Assembly: GCF_004366795.1 (NCBI RefSeq)
Contig: NZ_SORF01000012.1
Span: 1-64,000 of the forward strand
Source: Alicyclobacillus sacchari
Lineage (GTDB): Bacteria > Bacillota > Bacilli > Alicyclobacillales > Alicyclobacillaceae
Reading direction: 5' to 3'
Length of the DNA stretch: 64,000 bases
Under the pieces are notes generated by a model. The model was not told the origin of the DNA, made no database searches, and saw only the letters and a program-made list of their open reading frames with translations. The translations under genes were made by a program, and so were the position numbers. Below, one piece after another: positions 16,108-24,290 of this stretch; the stretch's first letter is position 1, and the number at the start of each line of letters is the position of its first letter.

Positions 16108-17820
16108 GTGGGAACTCGTTTGATCGGTATTGCGGCGTCAGACGGCGTCGCCATTGCACCCGCCTTTGTGCTCTCGGCATCGGTGAAGGTGGTTGAGGAG
16201 CGGCGAGGCGTTGAGATCGCTTCGGAAATCGAGCGCTTAGAAGTTGCCATCGGGGCTGCCAAAGCGGATCTCGAATCGCTCCGCGAAACGGCGGATGCGA
16301 AGCTTGGTGCAGAGCATGCGCAGATTTTCACGGCGCATATCCAAATCCTCGAGGATCCGGAGTTTGCCGGTGCCATCCGCGGCGTGATCGAAGGGGAGCA
16401 GGTAAACGCCGAGTTTGCGCTTGATCAGGTCGCGAAGCAGTTGATTGCGCTGTTTGAACAAATGGACAACGAATATATGCGTCAGCGCGCTGCCGATATT
16501 AAGGACGTCAGCCAGCGTCTGCTGGCCAGGCTGCAAGGTGGTTCGCAAAGCTCGCTGGCCGATATCCGCGAGCCGGTCGTGTTGGTCGCCAACGATTTGG
16601 CTCCATCGGACACCATTCAGCTGGATGCGTCGTTGGTGCGCGCATTTGTCACCGATATTGGCGGGCGCACGTCGCATTCCGCGATTATGGCGAGATCGCT
16701 TGGCATTCCTGCTGTGGTGGGACTTGGCGAGATTACGGCCAACGTGCAGGCCGGGCAGATGATTGCCGTCGATGGTACGGCAGGAGTTGTCGTTGTCAAT
16801 CCAGATTCGGAAGAACAGGCATCGTTCAGCAACCGTGCCGCGGGAGAAGCCGAGGCGAAGGCGCGGCTGCTCACCTTGAAAGACGAGCCGTCGCAGACGC
16901 TTGACGGTCGCCGGGTCGAGTTGGCTGGAAACATCGGCACGCCGGCGGATGTCGACGCAGTGCTTGCAAACGGCGGCGAGGGTGTCGGTCTGTTCCGCTC
17001 CGAGTTCCTGTATATGAATCGGCCGGATGCGCCTTCCGAGCAAGAGCAATTTGCGGCGTATCGCGAAGTTGCCGAGCGGATGGGCGGCAAGCCCGTCATT
17101 GTACGCACGCTCGATGTCGGCGGGGACAAAGAGATACCGTACCTCGACCTGCCAAAGGAGGCAAATCCGTTCCTTGGCTACCGCGCAATCCGCGTGTGCC
17201 TGGATCGCACCGAGCTGTTTGATACGCAATTGCGGGCCATTTTACGGGCTTCGCATTATGGCAAGTTGCGTATTATGTTCCCAATGATTTCGACCATTTC
17301 AGAGATTCGGCAGGCAAAAGCGCGCGTTGAAGCGGTGAAAGCGGAGTTGCGAGCCGCGGGCACACCTTTCGATGAGAATATCGAGATCGGGATCATGATT
17401 GAGATTCCTGCGGCGGCGGTGGCGGCAGATCTGCTGGCGAAGGAGGTCGACTTTTTCTCGATTGGCACGAACGATCTCGTCCAATATACGATGGCTTGTG
17501 ACCGCATGAACGAACGCATTTCGCACTTATACCAGCCCCTGCATCCGAGCGTTTTGCGTCTTGTGAAGATCGTGATTGATGGAGCGCATCGGCATGGCAA
17601 GTGGGTTGGCATGTGTGGTGAATTGGCAGGAGAACTGAATGCGGTACCCGTGCTTTTAGGCCTCGGGCTCGATGAGTTCAGCATGAGTGCCGGTTCCATT
17701 CTCAAGGTCCGCGAACGAATTCGCAGCTTACGGATGGACGAGGCACAGGTATTGGCCACTGAGGTTTTGGAGTTGGATAGTCAGGAAGATGTGTTGAGGA
17801 AAGTGCAAACCTGGGCGTAA
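16108..17820 (+). CDS. ptsI: PTS enzyme I (phosphoenolpyruvate-protein phosphotransferase)
   Basis: 570 residues, full length. The N-terminal HPr-binding and phospho-His domain has GGRTSHSAIMAR (active His about 188), and the C-terminal PEP-binding barrel has GVGLFRSEFLYM, DVGGDKEIPYLDLP, the signature DFFSIGTNDLVQYTMACDR and the catalytic Cys in GMCGELAG. It starts the phosphorelay with PEP. The GTG at 16108 gives AAGGCGGG a spacing of 8 and the usual N-terminus; a GTG at 16099 touches the ribosome site. It ends the operon before the terminator at 17848. Confidence 0.95.
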   Translation: MGTRLIGIAASDGVAIAPAFVLSASVKVVEERRGVEIASEIERLEVAIGAAKADLESLRETADAKLGAEHAQIFTAHIQILEDPEFAGAIRGVIEGEQVNAEFALDQVAKQLIALFEQMDNEYMRQRAADIKDVSQRLLARLQGGSQSSLADIREPVVLVANDLAPSDTIQLDASLVRAFVTDIGGRTSHSAIMARSLGIPAVVGLGEITANVQAGQMIAVDGTAGVVVVNPDSEEQASFSNRAAGEAEAKARLLTLKDEPSQTLDGRRVELAGNIGTPADVDAVLANGGEGVGLFRSEFLYMNRPDAPSEQEQFAAYREVAERMGGKPVIVRTLDVGGDKEIPYLDLPKEANPFLGYRAIRVCLDRTELFDTQLRAILRASHYGKLRIMFPMISTISEIRQAKARVEAVKAELRAAGTPFDENIEIGIMIEIPAAAVAADLLAKEVDFFSIGTNDLVQYTMACDRMNERISHLYQPLHPSVLRLVKIVIDGAHRHGKWVGMCGELAGELNAVPVLLGLGLDEFSMSAGSILKVRERIRSLRMDEAQVLATEVLELDSQEDVLRKVQTWA

Positions 17821-17847
17821 TCGCCTCAATCAAGAGTCAGAGACATG

Positions 17848-17886
17848 AAGCGGCTGGGCGTATCGGCGCACCGGCCGCTTTTTGCG
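17848..17886 (+). terminator. Terminator of the mtl-pts operon
   Basis: Imperfect GC-rich stem opening with GAAGCGGC and closing with GGCCGCTT, then TTTTT. Lies 28 bp after the ptsI stop. Confidence 0.8.
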
Positions 17887-17976
17887 ATTGGATGGCCCAT
17901 TGTTCACACGATGCATGTCAACTATGATACATGAGAGAATAGAGATATAGCCATCGTCTCTACAGGGAGAGTTGAC

Positions 17977-18564
17977 ATGAGCGAACTATCGGACGACATG
18001 TTGCTTTCCGCCATCGCTGAGGGCAGGCGCGATGCAATGGAGGAACTGTACGATCGATTTGCAGGATTTGTATACAGTTTCGCCTATCGGGCCGTGGGGA
18101 ACGCGTCTGCTGCAGAGGAGATTGTACAGGACGTGTTCGTGAAAGTCTGGCGTATGGCGGATCGCTACAACGCGTCGCTTGGCAAAGTTTCAACGTGGTT
18201 GCTGTCGATTGCACGGAATGCGGCTATCGATCATCATCGTCGCCATCGTCGGTATCAGTTGGTTGAAAGGGAGGACGGGGTGCTGCCAGAGGTTGCTGAT
18301 GATGCTCCCACCCCAGAATGGGTCGCAGAACAGGCCGATATACGCCAACGCTTGCGGCAAGCTTTGAACCAACTGCCTTTGGACCAGAGGCAGGTTGTTG
18401 AACTGATGTATTTTCGGGGTTATACGCAACAGGAAATTTCCGAACGCCTCGGTATTTCGCTGGGCACTGTGAAAAGTCGGGCACGTTTGGCCATGGCGAA
18501 GCTGCGCGAACGGCTCAGGTCATTGGGATTGGAGGTGGAACAGCATGGCGAATCGGTTCTGTGA
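17977..18564 (+). CDS. ECF-type RNA polymerase sigma factor
   Basis: 195 residues. Region 2 has ELYDRFAGFVYSFAYR and the -10 recognition helix AEEIVQDVFVKVWR; region 4 has LPLDQRQVVELMYFRGYTQQ followed by the HTH ISERLGISLGTVKSRARLAM. The YTQQEISERLGISLGTVKSR form resembles the SigK/SigL-associated ECF group that pairs with RskA anti-sigma factors. GGGAGAG precedes the ATG. The anti-sigma gene overlaps its last 20 bp, so the pair is co-translated. No matching ECF promoter was recognised with confidence upstream. Confidence 0.93.
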   Translation: MSELSDDMLLSAIAEGRRDAMEELYDRFAGFVYSFAYRAVGNASAAEEIVQDVFVKVWRMADRYNASLGKVSTWLLSIARNAAIDHHRRHRRYQLVEREDGVLPEVADDAPTPEWVAEQADIRQRLRQALNQLPLDQRQVVELMYFRGYTQQEISERLGISLGTVKSRARLAMAKLRERLRSLGLEVEQHGESVL

Positions 18565-19342
18565 ACTGTGCTCTTTGTATGCACTAGGCGGTCTGGCCGA
18601 AGAAGAAGTTATACCGTTTGAGCGACATCTCGCTACGTGCCCCGACTGTCAAGAGGAGTTGGCCTCGCTGCGCGCCGTCACAGATGTCTTGTCTCTCGAC
18701 TTTGATTTCGTTTCGCCACCTCCGGGTATGCGTGAACGTGTACTAACGGCTGTCTTTGCCCATCAACCCGAATCCCGGAGCCGCTCGGAAGTAACGGGTG
18801 AAACGCAGCGGATCGACGTCGACGTATCTACACTTCCTCGAGACCAGGAGCCATTGTCAGCACCTAAGCAGCTTGCACCCACGGCAAATGCGTCATCAAG
18901 ACGTCGGCGACAATCCTTGATATGGTGGGCAGTATCGTGGGCAAGTCTCGTTGCCATAGCTGGGGGGTTGACATGGCGTAATCTAGGTTCGGGCACGAGT
19001 CCAGTCGGACGAGTCCAGTCGGAGAAACAGATGCAGTCGACGTCCGGAGTTGGTAGTGCGCATATGTGGATCACGACGACCACGCAGGGCAAGGAACTAC
19101 TGATTCGTTTCAAAGGGCTGAAGCGAACCGTAGGGACAGAGGTGTACCAGGTTTGGACGATTCAAAAGGGCCATGCGCCTCAATCGGCCGGTATCTTTAC
19201 GCCTGATGCTACAGGCAATGCGTTGTTTGCGGCATGGTTCCCGAAACAGAATGTAAACGTCATTGCTGTGACCTTGGAGCCAAAAGCTGTCGATCAAAAA
19301 CCCCTGGGAACCATGATGTTTCAAACACAGATCTCCACGTGA
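18545..19342 (+). CDS. Anti-sigma factor, ZAS head with RskA-type C-terminal domain
   Basis: 265 residues. The cytoplasmic head carries the zinc anti-sigma motif: Cys about 6 and 9 (FCELC) and HLATCPDC (about 28-35). A single hydrophobic helix follows (SLIWWAVSWASLVAIAGGL, about 121-139), then an extracytoplasmic RskA domain (ELLIRFKGLK, YQVWTIQKGHAPQSAGIF, NVIAVTLEPK). It would hold the adjacent sigma factor at the membrane and release it after regulated proteolysis. Start overlaps the sigma gene. The HxxxCxxC motif hints at redox or zinc sensing, but not every ZAS protein is a redox sensor. Confidence 0.9.
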   Translation: MANRFCELCSLYALGGLAEEEVIPFERHLATCPDCQEELASLRAVTDVLSLDFDFVSPPPGMRERVLTAVFAHQPESRSRSEVTGETQRIDVDVSTLPRDQEPLSAPKQLAPTANASSRRRRQSLIWWAVSWASLVAIAGGLTWRNLGSGTSPVGRVQSEKQMQSTSGVGSAHMWITTTTQGKELLIRFKGLKRTVGTEVYQVWTIQKGHAPQSAGIFTPDATGNALFAAWFPKQNVNVIAVTLEPKAVDQKPLGTMMFQTQIST

Positions 19343-19380
19343 ATCACAACTGACCCGTGAATGTGATCTCAACATACTCG

Positions 19381-19417
19381 TCACCCCGTATCTCTTTGTA
19401 TCCAGAGTGCGGGGTGA
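19381..19417 (+). promoter_or_regulatory. Hairpin that hides the ribosome site of the DoxX-like gene
   Basis: TCACCCCG (19381-19388) pairs perfectly with CGGGGTGA (19410-19417). An inner CTCT/AGAG pairing is possible, and TTTTGT follows. The right arm GGGGTGA is the only plausible Shine-Dalgarno for the ATG at 19424. The element can be read as a terminator closing the sigma/anti-sigma transcript or as a translational switch for the next two genes. Confidence 0.65.
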
Positions 19418-19423
19418 TTTTGT

Positions 19424-19987
19424 ATGGGATCTGCTGGCCGTCTGTTGTTGGTATCCACATGGTGGGTTTTGGGTTACGAGTGGCTGGTTTCGGGTGTTAA
19501 TAAGGCTCTAGGGAGCAAGTTTATTGACGGTTTACAAAAACAGATGGCGATGGCTGTGCAATCGACTCCATATCACTGGTATGGGTGGGTTCTACAGCAT
19601 GTTCTGGTTAGGTGTGCACATATGTGCGCCTACTGCGTGATGGTTGGGGAACTAGCTGTCGCCTTGGCTTTCGCTTTCTGCGGGTTCGCCTGTCTTTATG
19701 GCAAGCCAAGTCAACTTGTAGCTCTCGTTGGGGTCGTCGCGTGTGGCGTGGCGAGTTTCATGGTTGCTAACTTTTTCCTGTTGCAAGGAGGGGCGTATTT
19801 CTTTCATCCGTCCGATCCGTTCGACGAGGGTATTCCGGTGGATCTCCTGATGCTGCTGTTACAGTTGGTACTCGCTGTGGACACCTGGAACGCATTTCGT
19901 TCTTGTCGAGTGATCCAAAACACCAATCCATCCGTATATCGATGCGAACATCAAAAAAATGAGTATACGGAGGAGACGAATCAATGA
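19424..19987 (+). CDS. DoxX-like integral membrane protein
   Basis: 187 residues with four hydrophobic segments. The N-terminal YEWLVSGVNKALGSKFIDGL, then PYHWYGWVLQHV and VMVGELAVALAFAFCG, follow the DoxX/DoxD-type pattern of small quinone- or thiol-linked membrane proteins. Function in the family ranges from thiosulfate:quinone oxidoreductase subunits to redox-stress partners of superoxide dismutase, so no reaction is assigned. Cys residues occur at about 64, 69, 86 and 90. Its stop overlaps the next start (ATGA), tying it to the secreted repeat protein. Translation start depends on a sequestered ribosome site. Confidence 0.7.
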   Translation: MGSAGRLLLVSTWWVLGYEWLVSGVNKALGSKFIDGLQKQMAMAVQSTPYHWYGWVLQHVLVRCAHMCAYCVMVGELAVALAFAFCGFACLYGKPSQLVALVGVVACGVASFMVANFFLLQGGAYFFHPSDPFDEGIPVDLLMLLLQLVLAVDTWNAFRSCRVIQNTNPSVYRCEHQKNEYTEETNQ

Positions 19988-21603
19988 AAAAAGCCACGAT
20001 GATTGCCGCTTCCACGGTTGCTGCTTTAACGTTAGGCACGGTTACAGGTACGGCGTTTGCCAGTACCAACACTTCTGCGGTTATCAAACCGTCGCCAGTA
20101 ACTTCGAACGCAGCGGTAGATTTGCGCGTCAGCCTGGATAATCTCCTGGCGCAGCACGCGGTGCTTGCCATCGAAGCTATGGAAAAGGGTTATGCAAATG
20201 CCCCGGACTACAACGCAGTGGTTGCTGCACTTGATCAAAACACACAGGGACTGACGCAAGCGATTGCATCTGTGTACGGTACGTCAGCGGGCGCAGAGTT
20301 TAACAAAATGTGGAGTGCACATATTGGCTTTTTTGTTGACTATGTGGAGGCTACGGCAAAAGGAGATGCCGCTCTACAACAGCAGGCCTTGAACAATCTT
20401 GAGCAGTATAAAACGCAATTCGCGCACTTCTTGGCCAGTGCAAATCCGAACTTGAGCGCCTCGGCGTTGGCGGAGGGATTGCAGGAACATGTCAATGAGT
20501 TACTGACGGCGTTTACGGACTACGTCAATAAGGATTACAATGCTGCAGCTGAGGAAATGGTCACGGCCTACAATCACATGTTCATGGTTGGTGATGCGTT
20601 ATCCGCCGCGATTGTCAAACAGTTTCCTCAGAAGTTTGGCGAGATGGCAACGGATACGGCCGCAGCCAATCTACGCGTGACACTTGATCAATTACTTGCG
20701 CTTCATGCAGATTTGGCGAATCTCGCAATGGAAGAAGGGTACACTGGCTCACCGGATTTCGATGCCATTGCGAACGTGCTCAACCAAAACACGACGGATC
20801 TCGCAAACGCGATTGCATCTGTGTATGGTGCCCAAGCGGGGGCGAAGTTCAATCAGATGTGGAGTGCACATATTGGATTCTTCGTCGACTATGTGCATGC
20901 GGTCGTTCAGGGTGATTCCGCGGCGAAACAACAGGCGCTCGACAATTTAGCTGAATATAAAACACAGTTTGCACAATTTCTTGCCAGTGCGAATCCGAAT
21001 TTGGATGCAACGCAGTTGGCAGATGGACTGCAGGCGCATGTCAACGAGCTGCTTGGCACGTTCAATGACTATGTGAACAAGGACTACACCGATTCGGAAT
21101 CGATGTTTCAAGAATCATACAACCACATGTTTATGACGGGAGACGGTTTGGCCGCCGCAATTGTTAAGCAGTTCCCAACGAAGTTTGAAAGTGCGGGGGA
21201 TACGTGGACATGGTCAGCCTTGTCGCTTGAAGTGAATCAAATGGCGTCGAGTATGCCATTGGGTGTTTGGGGCATCAATCCAAGCACTGGTCAAAGTGAG
21301 CTCTGTGTACCCATTTGGTATGTGATGCAAGTGCTTCGTCATATTGGGGTTCAAAGTCACTGGAACGGACATACGTGGGCGCTAACGACCAGTGCGAAAA
21401 CCAACTGGAATTCCAGTTTCGCTGGAGGGAACGTGGCCCTTTCGGTCAATGGTCACACGGTAGGAATGGCGAATGACGTCGTTCTCACCGACCCGTATTC
21501 CCATAAACCGACCGCATTCATGACGATGAGTGACGTTGCTAAGGTGCTTCAGGACCTGGGTGTATCTTTCCAATGGGCTGGATCGACACTCGATATCATG
21601 TAA
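19984..21603 (+). CDS. Secreted protein with two His-bearing helical repeats and a copper-amine-oxidase-N-like domain
   Basis: 539 residues. A clean signal peptide (about 1-26, ending TAFAS) is followed by two repeats of about 175 residues (about 45-219 and 227-401), strongly alike in sequence. Each repeat keeps four His in fixed places: QH/LH (58, 241), WSAHIGFFVDY (113, 296), HVNELL (169, 352) and YNHMFM (198, 381), plus a Glu in AMEKGY/AMEEGY and conserved Asp/Tyr. The C-terminal 408-539 resembles the copper-amine-oxidase N-terminal-like domain common in Firmicute surface proteins. The repeats look like all-helical metal- or heme-binding bundles; this is inference. Similar proteins exist in Paenibacillus-type genomes without known function. 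Co-translated with the DoxX-like gene. Confidence 0.8.
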   Translation: MKKATMIAASTVAALTLGTVTGTAFASTNTSAVIKPSPVTSNAAVDLRVSLDNLLAQHAVLAIEAMEKGYANAPDYNAVVAALDQNTQGLTQAIASVYGTSAGAEFNKMWSAHIGFFVDYVEATAKGDAALQQQALNNLEQYKTQFAHFLASANPNLSASALAEGLQEHVNELLTAFTDYVNKDYNAAAEEMVTAYNHMFMVGDALSAAIVKQFPQKFGEMATDTAAANLRVTLDQLLALHADLANLAMEEGYTGSPDFDAIANVLNQNTTDLANAIASVYGAQAGAKFNQMWSAHIGFFVDYVHAVVQGDSAAKQQALDNLAEYKTQFAQFLASANPNLDATQLADGLQAHVNELLGTFNDYVNKDYTDSESMFQESYNHMFMTGDGLAAAIVKQFPTKFESAGDTWTWSALSLEVNQMASSMPLGVWGINPSTGQSELCVPIWYVMQVLRHIGVQSHWNGHTWALTTSAKTNWNSSFAGGNVALSVNGHTVGMANDVVLTDPYSHKPTAFMTMSDVAKVLQDLGVSFQWAGSTLDIM

Positions 21604-21636
21604 CCGTCGAAATAAGCTGGGTAATTTCACAGAGAG

Positions 21637-21676
21637 GGAAGCATGAGCGGTGTTCAGACCGCTCTTGCTTCCTTTT
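21637..21676 (+). terminator. Strong terminator
   Basis: GGAAGCATGAGCGGT pairs with ACCGCTCTTGCTTCC (15 bp, one mismatch) around a 6-base loop, followed by TTTT. It ends the sigma-DoxX-repeat protein cluster and faces the convergent ECF transporter genes. Confidence 0.9.
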
Positions 21677-21694
21677 CGCGGGTCAATCTGAAAT

Positions 21695-23362
21695 TTACAT
21701 GGAGTTAAACGTCGTGATGACGATGCATATGACGAGAACCCCGCCCAGGAGGAACACATCGGTTGGGCGTAATTTTTCACGCACGCCACACGTTGGTGGG
21801 AAAGACGTTCGGAAGACGTTACGTGCTGTCATCGCGTCCGCCGTGGTATCACCAACACGCAGTAAGCGAATGAAGAACGGCGCTAGAATGTTCGCGGTTC
21901 GCCAGATCTCCAAGCGCAACGTCTGGCGTCGCTTCTGCCAGGCGAGTGTGCGGGCTCTGTATGCCCTCATTTGTGTACGATACATTTGCTCAATCGCTGG
22001 GATGAAACGACAGACGAGGGCTGCCGTCCAACCACTCACCTGACACCAGGAATCAGGCAGACGCAAAGCGCGGAGCCCGCGGTGGATGGCTGATCCAAAT
22101 TGAATCGGCGAAAAGTCGCTTACAAACAGCTGACCAAGCTGCAGAAAGCACCAATAGGGAATGATTTCGCGGATCGTTCGCAAACAAGCCGCCGTATGAA
22201 ATGCCCAATTGGCATGAAACGGTGGGCCAAGCTGCAAGCCTGCGATGGTACTCGTGAGTATGGCGAAACTCAGCCACACCCAACTTAGCCGCAGTGTCGT
22301 TCGCCACTTGGCGCCAAGGAGTGCCAACATCAGAATCGTTGCGACGGTTCCCGATAGACTGGCTGGCCATGTGTGAACGAACGCAATGGCAACCGTCATG
22401 CTGCTTATCGATATCCAGCGCACAAAAAGATTCGGGTGGCAAGTACCTAGCGCTGCTTCTGGCGCTGTGTCACTTACTGCTGCGGTGGCTGTATGCAGAT
22501 TGGCTGAACAGTCAGATCCCGATGGCATAGGATCAACGGGATTGACTTCGCCTGAAAGCACCGTTTGGCAGATCTCCTCAGCGATTGCATCCGCGGAAGA
22601 GAGGCTTGCTTCCTTAATCAATCCGGTCTCGCGCAGGTGTGATACGACACGCAACAGCGGAGACAAACCAACGCCGTTTTCCAGGAGAATCTCTGGCTGC
22701 TGAATGAGATCACGAGGGCAGCCGTCAAACCGGATGCGGCCATGTGCAAGGACGATCACGCGCGTTGCAAAGGTAAGCATATCGTCGAGATCGTGCGTTG
22801 TGGCGACGACGGAGCCACCGTTTTTGACGTGTCGGCCGAGTGCTTCGAGTAGGGCTTTACGCGCATCGCGATCCAGTCCTGCGGTCGGTTCGTCGACGTA
22901 AAGCCAGGGTGTATCGTTTGCCATAGCAAGCGCAAACGCAAACTTGCGCTGCATTCCTGTGCTCAAGCGCACGGGTACGTCCGTTGCTCGCAGGCGGTCG
23001 AGGCCGAGGTGCTCCAAGTGCTGCCTCTGGAAATCTGGCCAGGACCGCTCGACTTCCACTCGCGTCTTCTGCAAGTTGAATGCAAACTCTTCCGCCGCCG
23101 TTGCCGCGAATAACCCCGTTTCGGGCGACTGATACAAATAGCTTGCATGAATCTGTGCCTGGCTCACTGGCAAGCCATTACAGAAAACCTGGCCATTCGT
23201 GGGAACCAGCATGCCAGTTAGCACATCGAGCAAGGTCGATTTGCCAGCGCCATTGGCACCAACAATGGCAATCCACTCCCCAGCTTCTGCTGTAAACGAA
23301 ATATCGTGGAGCACTCGTGCGCTTTCGCGTTCAACCGAAATTCCATCGACTCGCAACTGCAT
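21695..23362 (-). CDS. Fused EcfA ATPase - EcfT transmembrane component (biotin ECF transporter)
   Basis: 555 residues joining two normally separate subunits. The N-terminal ABC ATPase (about 1-245) has GANGAGKST (Walker A, about 35-43), a variant signature LSTGMQRK and Walker B WLYVDEPTAGLD. A linker of about 70 residues leads to an EcfT-like membrane part (about 320-555) with several helices and coupling-type motifs (RAYRARTL, AMTARNVF) that resemble the ARG boxes of EcfT. It would energise uptake by an S component. GGAGGG precedes the ATG at 23362. It overlaps the upstream ATPase gene by 32 bp and lies across a BirA operator from bioY, so biotin is the likely substrate. Confidence 0.85.
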   Translation of the reverse strand: MQLRVDGISVERESARVLHDISFTAEAGEWIAIVGANGAGKSTLLDVLTGMLVPTNGQVFCNGLPVSQAQIHASYLYQSPETGLFAATAAEEFAFNLQKTRVEVERSWPDFQRQHLEHLGLDRLRATDVPVRLSTGMQRKFAFALAMANDTPWLYVDEPTAGLDRDARKALLEALGRHVKNGGSVVATTHDLDDMLTFATRVIVLAHGRIRFDGCPRDLIQQPEILLENGVGLSPLLRVVSHLRETGLIKEASLSSADAIAEEICQTVLSGEVNPVDPMPSGSDCSANLHTATAAVSDTAPEAALGTCHPNLFVRWISISSMTVAIAFVHTWPASLSGTVATILMLALLGAKWRTTLRLSWVWLSFAILTSTIAGLQLGPPFHANWAFHTAACLRTIREIIPYWCFLQLGQLFVSDFSPIQFGSAIHRGLRALRLPDSWCQVSGWTAALVCRFIPAIEQMYRTQMRAYRARTLAWQKRRQTLRLEIWRTANILAPFFIRLLRVGDTTADAMTARNVFRTSFPPTCGVREKLRPTDVFLLGGVLVICIVITTFNSM

Positions 23363-24188
23363 GCAAGAGTCCCTCCGTCCATTCTGTTTCCGTCAGTGGC
23401 GTCAAGTTCAGTCCTAGACGTCGGTTGCTCGATCGCGCTGCATGTACGAGTACGGGCGGATCGAATCGATATTGTTCACACGGGGTGGTTCCATGGTTTT
23501 CCGCGTAGAAGAAGGATGTGACCGGCATGTCTGCCACGAGCTTGCCTGCATCAAGAACAAGGACACGATCTGCCGTCAATACATCTTCCATGTCATGCGT
23601 GACGAGGAAGATGGTCTTGCCTTTGGCAGCAAGCCTGCGAAACAGACGGCGCATGGTATCGCGGGTAACCGGATCGAGCTCGGCTTGCGTTTCATCCATG
23701 ACAAGAAAATCAGCCCCGGATGCAATGGCGCTAGCGATGCAAAGGCGAGCCAGCTGACCGCCCGAGAGATGGTGTACTGGCGTGGAAAGGCGGACGGCTA
23801 GGCCGAATTGCCGACACAGGGATTGTATTTCGTTGCGCATCGAGATCCAATCCATCGCCAGTCCCTGGAAATCGCGTGACGCGAGCGCGATGGCCAGTTC
23901 TTCTTCCACGGTGCCACCGAGAATCTGTGCGCTCAGCGGCTGGAATCCCATCTGTACCTGTCGCCGTTCGGCGGTGAAAGGCTCACCCAAAATCGTGATT
24001 TGACCTGAGGCAATAGGCACCAAGCCGACCATCACCCTCGCGAATGTCGTCTTGCCAGCACCGTTGTGGCCAACAATCGCGATCACCTGTGGCTCCTCAA
24101 CGGTGAAGGACACGTCTTGTAATACAGGTTCTTCGATGCCGACACGTCGAACAAAGACCTGGTTCCATGCCATGCAGACAGGATGCAT
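23331..24188 (-). CDS. ECF transporter ATP-binding protein (EcfA)
   Basis: 285 residues, single ABC domain. GHNGAGKTT (Walker A, about 41-49), LSGGQLARL signature, and a Walker B reading FLVMDETQAELDP, in which the usual DEPT is DETQ. The catalytic Glu is retained. A His switch is present in LVTHDMED. The C-terminal tail of about 60 residues is less conserved. It should pair with the ATPase domain of the fused partner to make an EcfA-EcfA' heterodimer. ATG at 24188 with GAGGTG six bases upstream; a GTG at 24197 is in frame. First gene of the minus-strand operon controlled from the BirA operator region. Confidence 0.9.
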   Translation of the reverse strand: MHPVCMAWNQVFVRRVGIEEPVLQDVSFTVEEPQVIAIVGHNGAGKTTFARVMVGLVPIASGQITILGEPFTAERRQVQMGFQPLSAQILGGTVEEELAIALASRDFQGLAMDWISMRNEIQSLCRQFGLAVRLSTPVHHLSGGQLARLCIASAIASGADFLVMDETQAELDPVTRDTMRRLFRRLAAKGKTIFLVTHDMEDVLTADRVLVLDAGKLVADMPVTSFFYAENHGTTPCEQYRFDPPVLVHAARSSNRRLGLNLTPLTETEWTEGLLHAVASRWNFG

Positions 24189-24230
24189 CGTTCGCACCTC
24201 GTATGTGTAGGAATGTTGGATCTAGCACCA

Positions 24231-24264
24231 ATCGTTAACCTGTGATATATATTAGGTTAACAAT
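24231..24264. promoter_or_regulatory. BirA operator between ecfA and bioY
   Basis: ATCGTTAACC (24231-24240) and GGTTAACAAT (24255-24264) form an inverted repeat with a 14-bp A/T-rich spacer. This matches the known BirA biotin-repressor operator form GTTAAC-N14/15-GTTAAC in Gram-positive bacteria. It sits in the 102-bp gap of the divergent pair, so one site can control both transcripts in response to biotin. Confidence 0.85.
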
Positions 24265-24290
24265 TGATTTTTTGCAAAGGGGAGCGATGC

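Noticed and set aside
17887-17976. ECF-type autoregulatory promoter before the sigma factor gene
   Set aside because: An AAC-like and a CGTC-like box exist but are about 31 bp apart, too far for an ECF promoter.
21695-23362. Frameshift artefact joining two genes (EcfA and EcfT)
   Set aside because: The frame is continuous for 555 codons with a plausible linker and uniform coding character, so a real fusion is the better reading; kept as a check in the findings.
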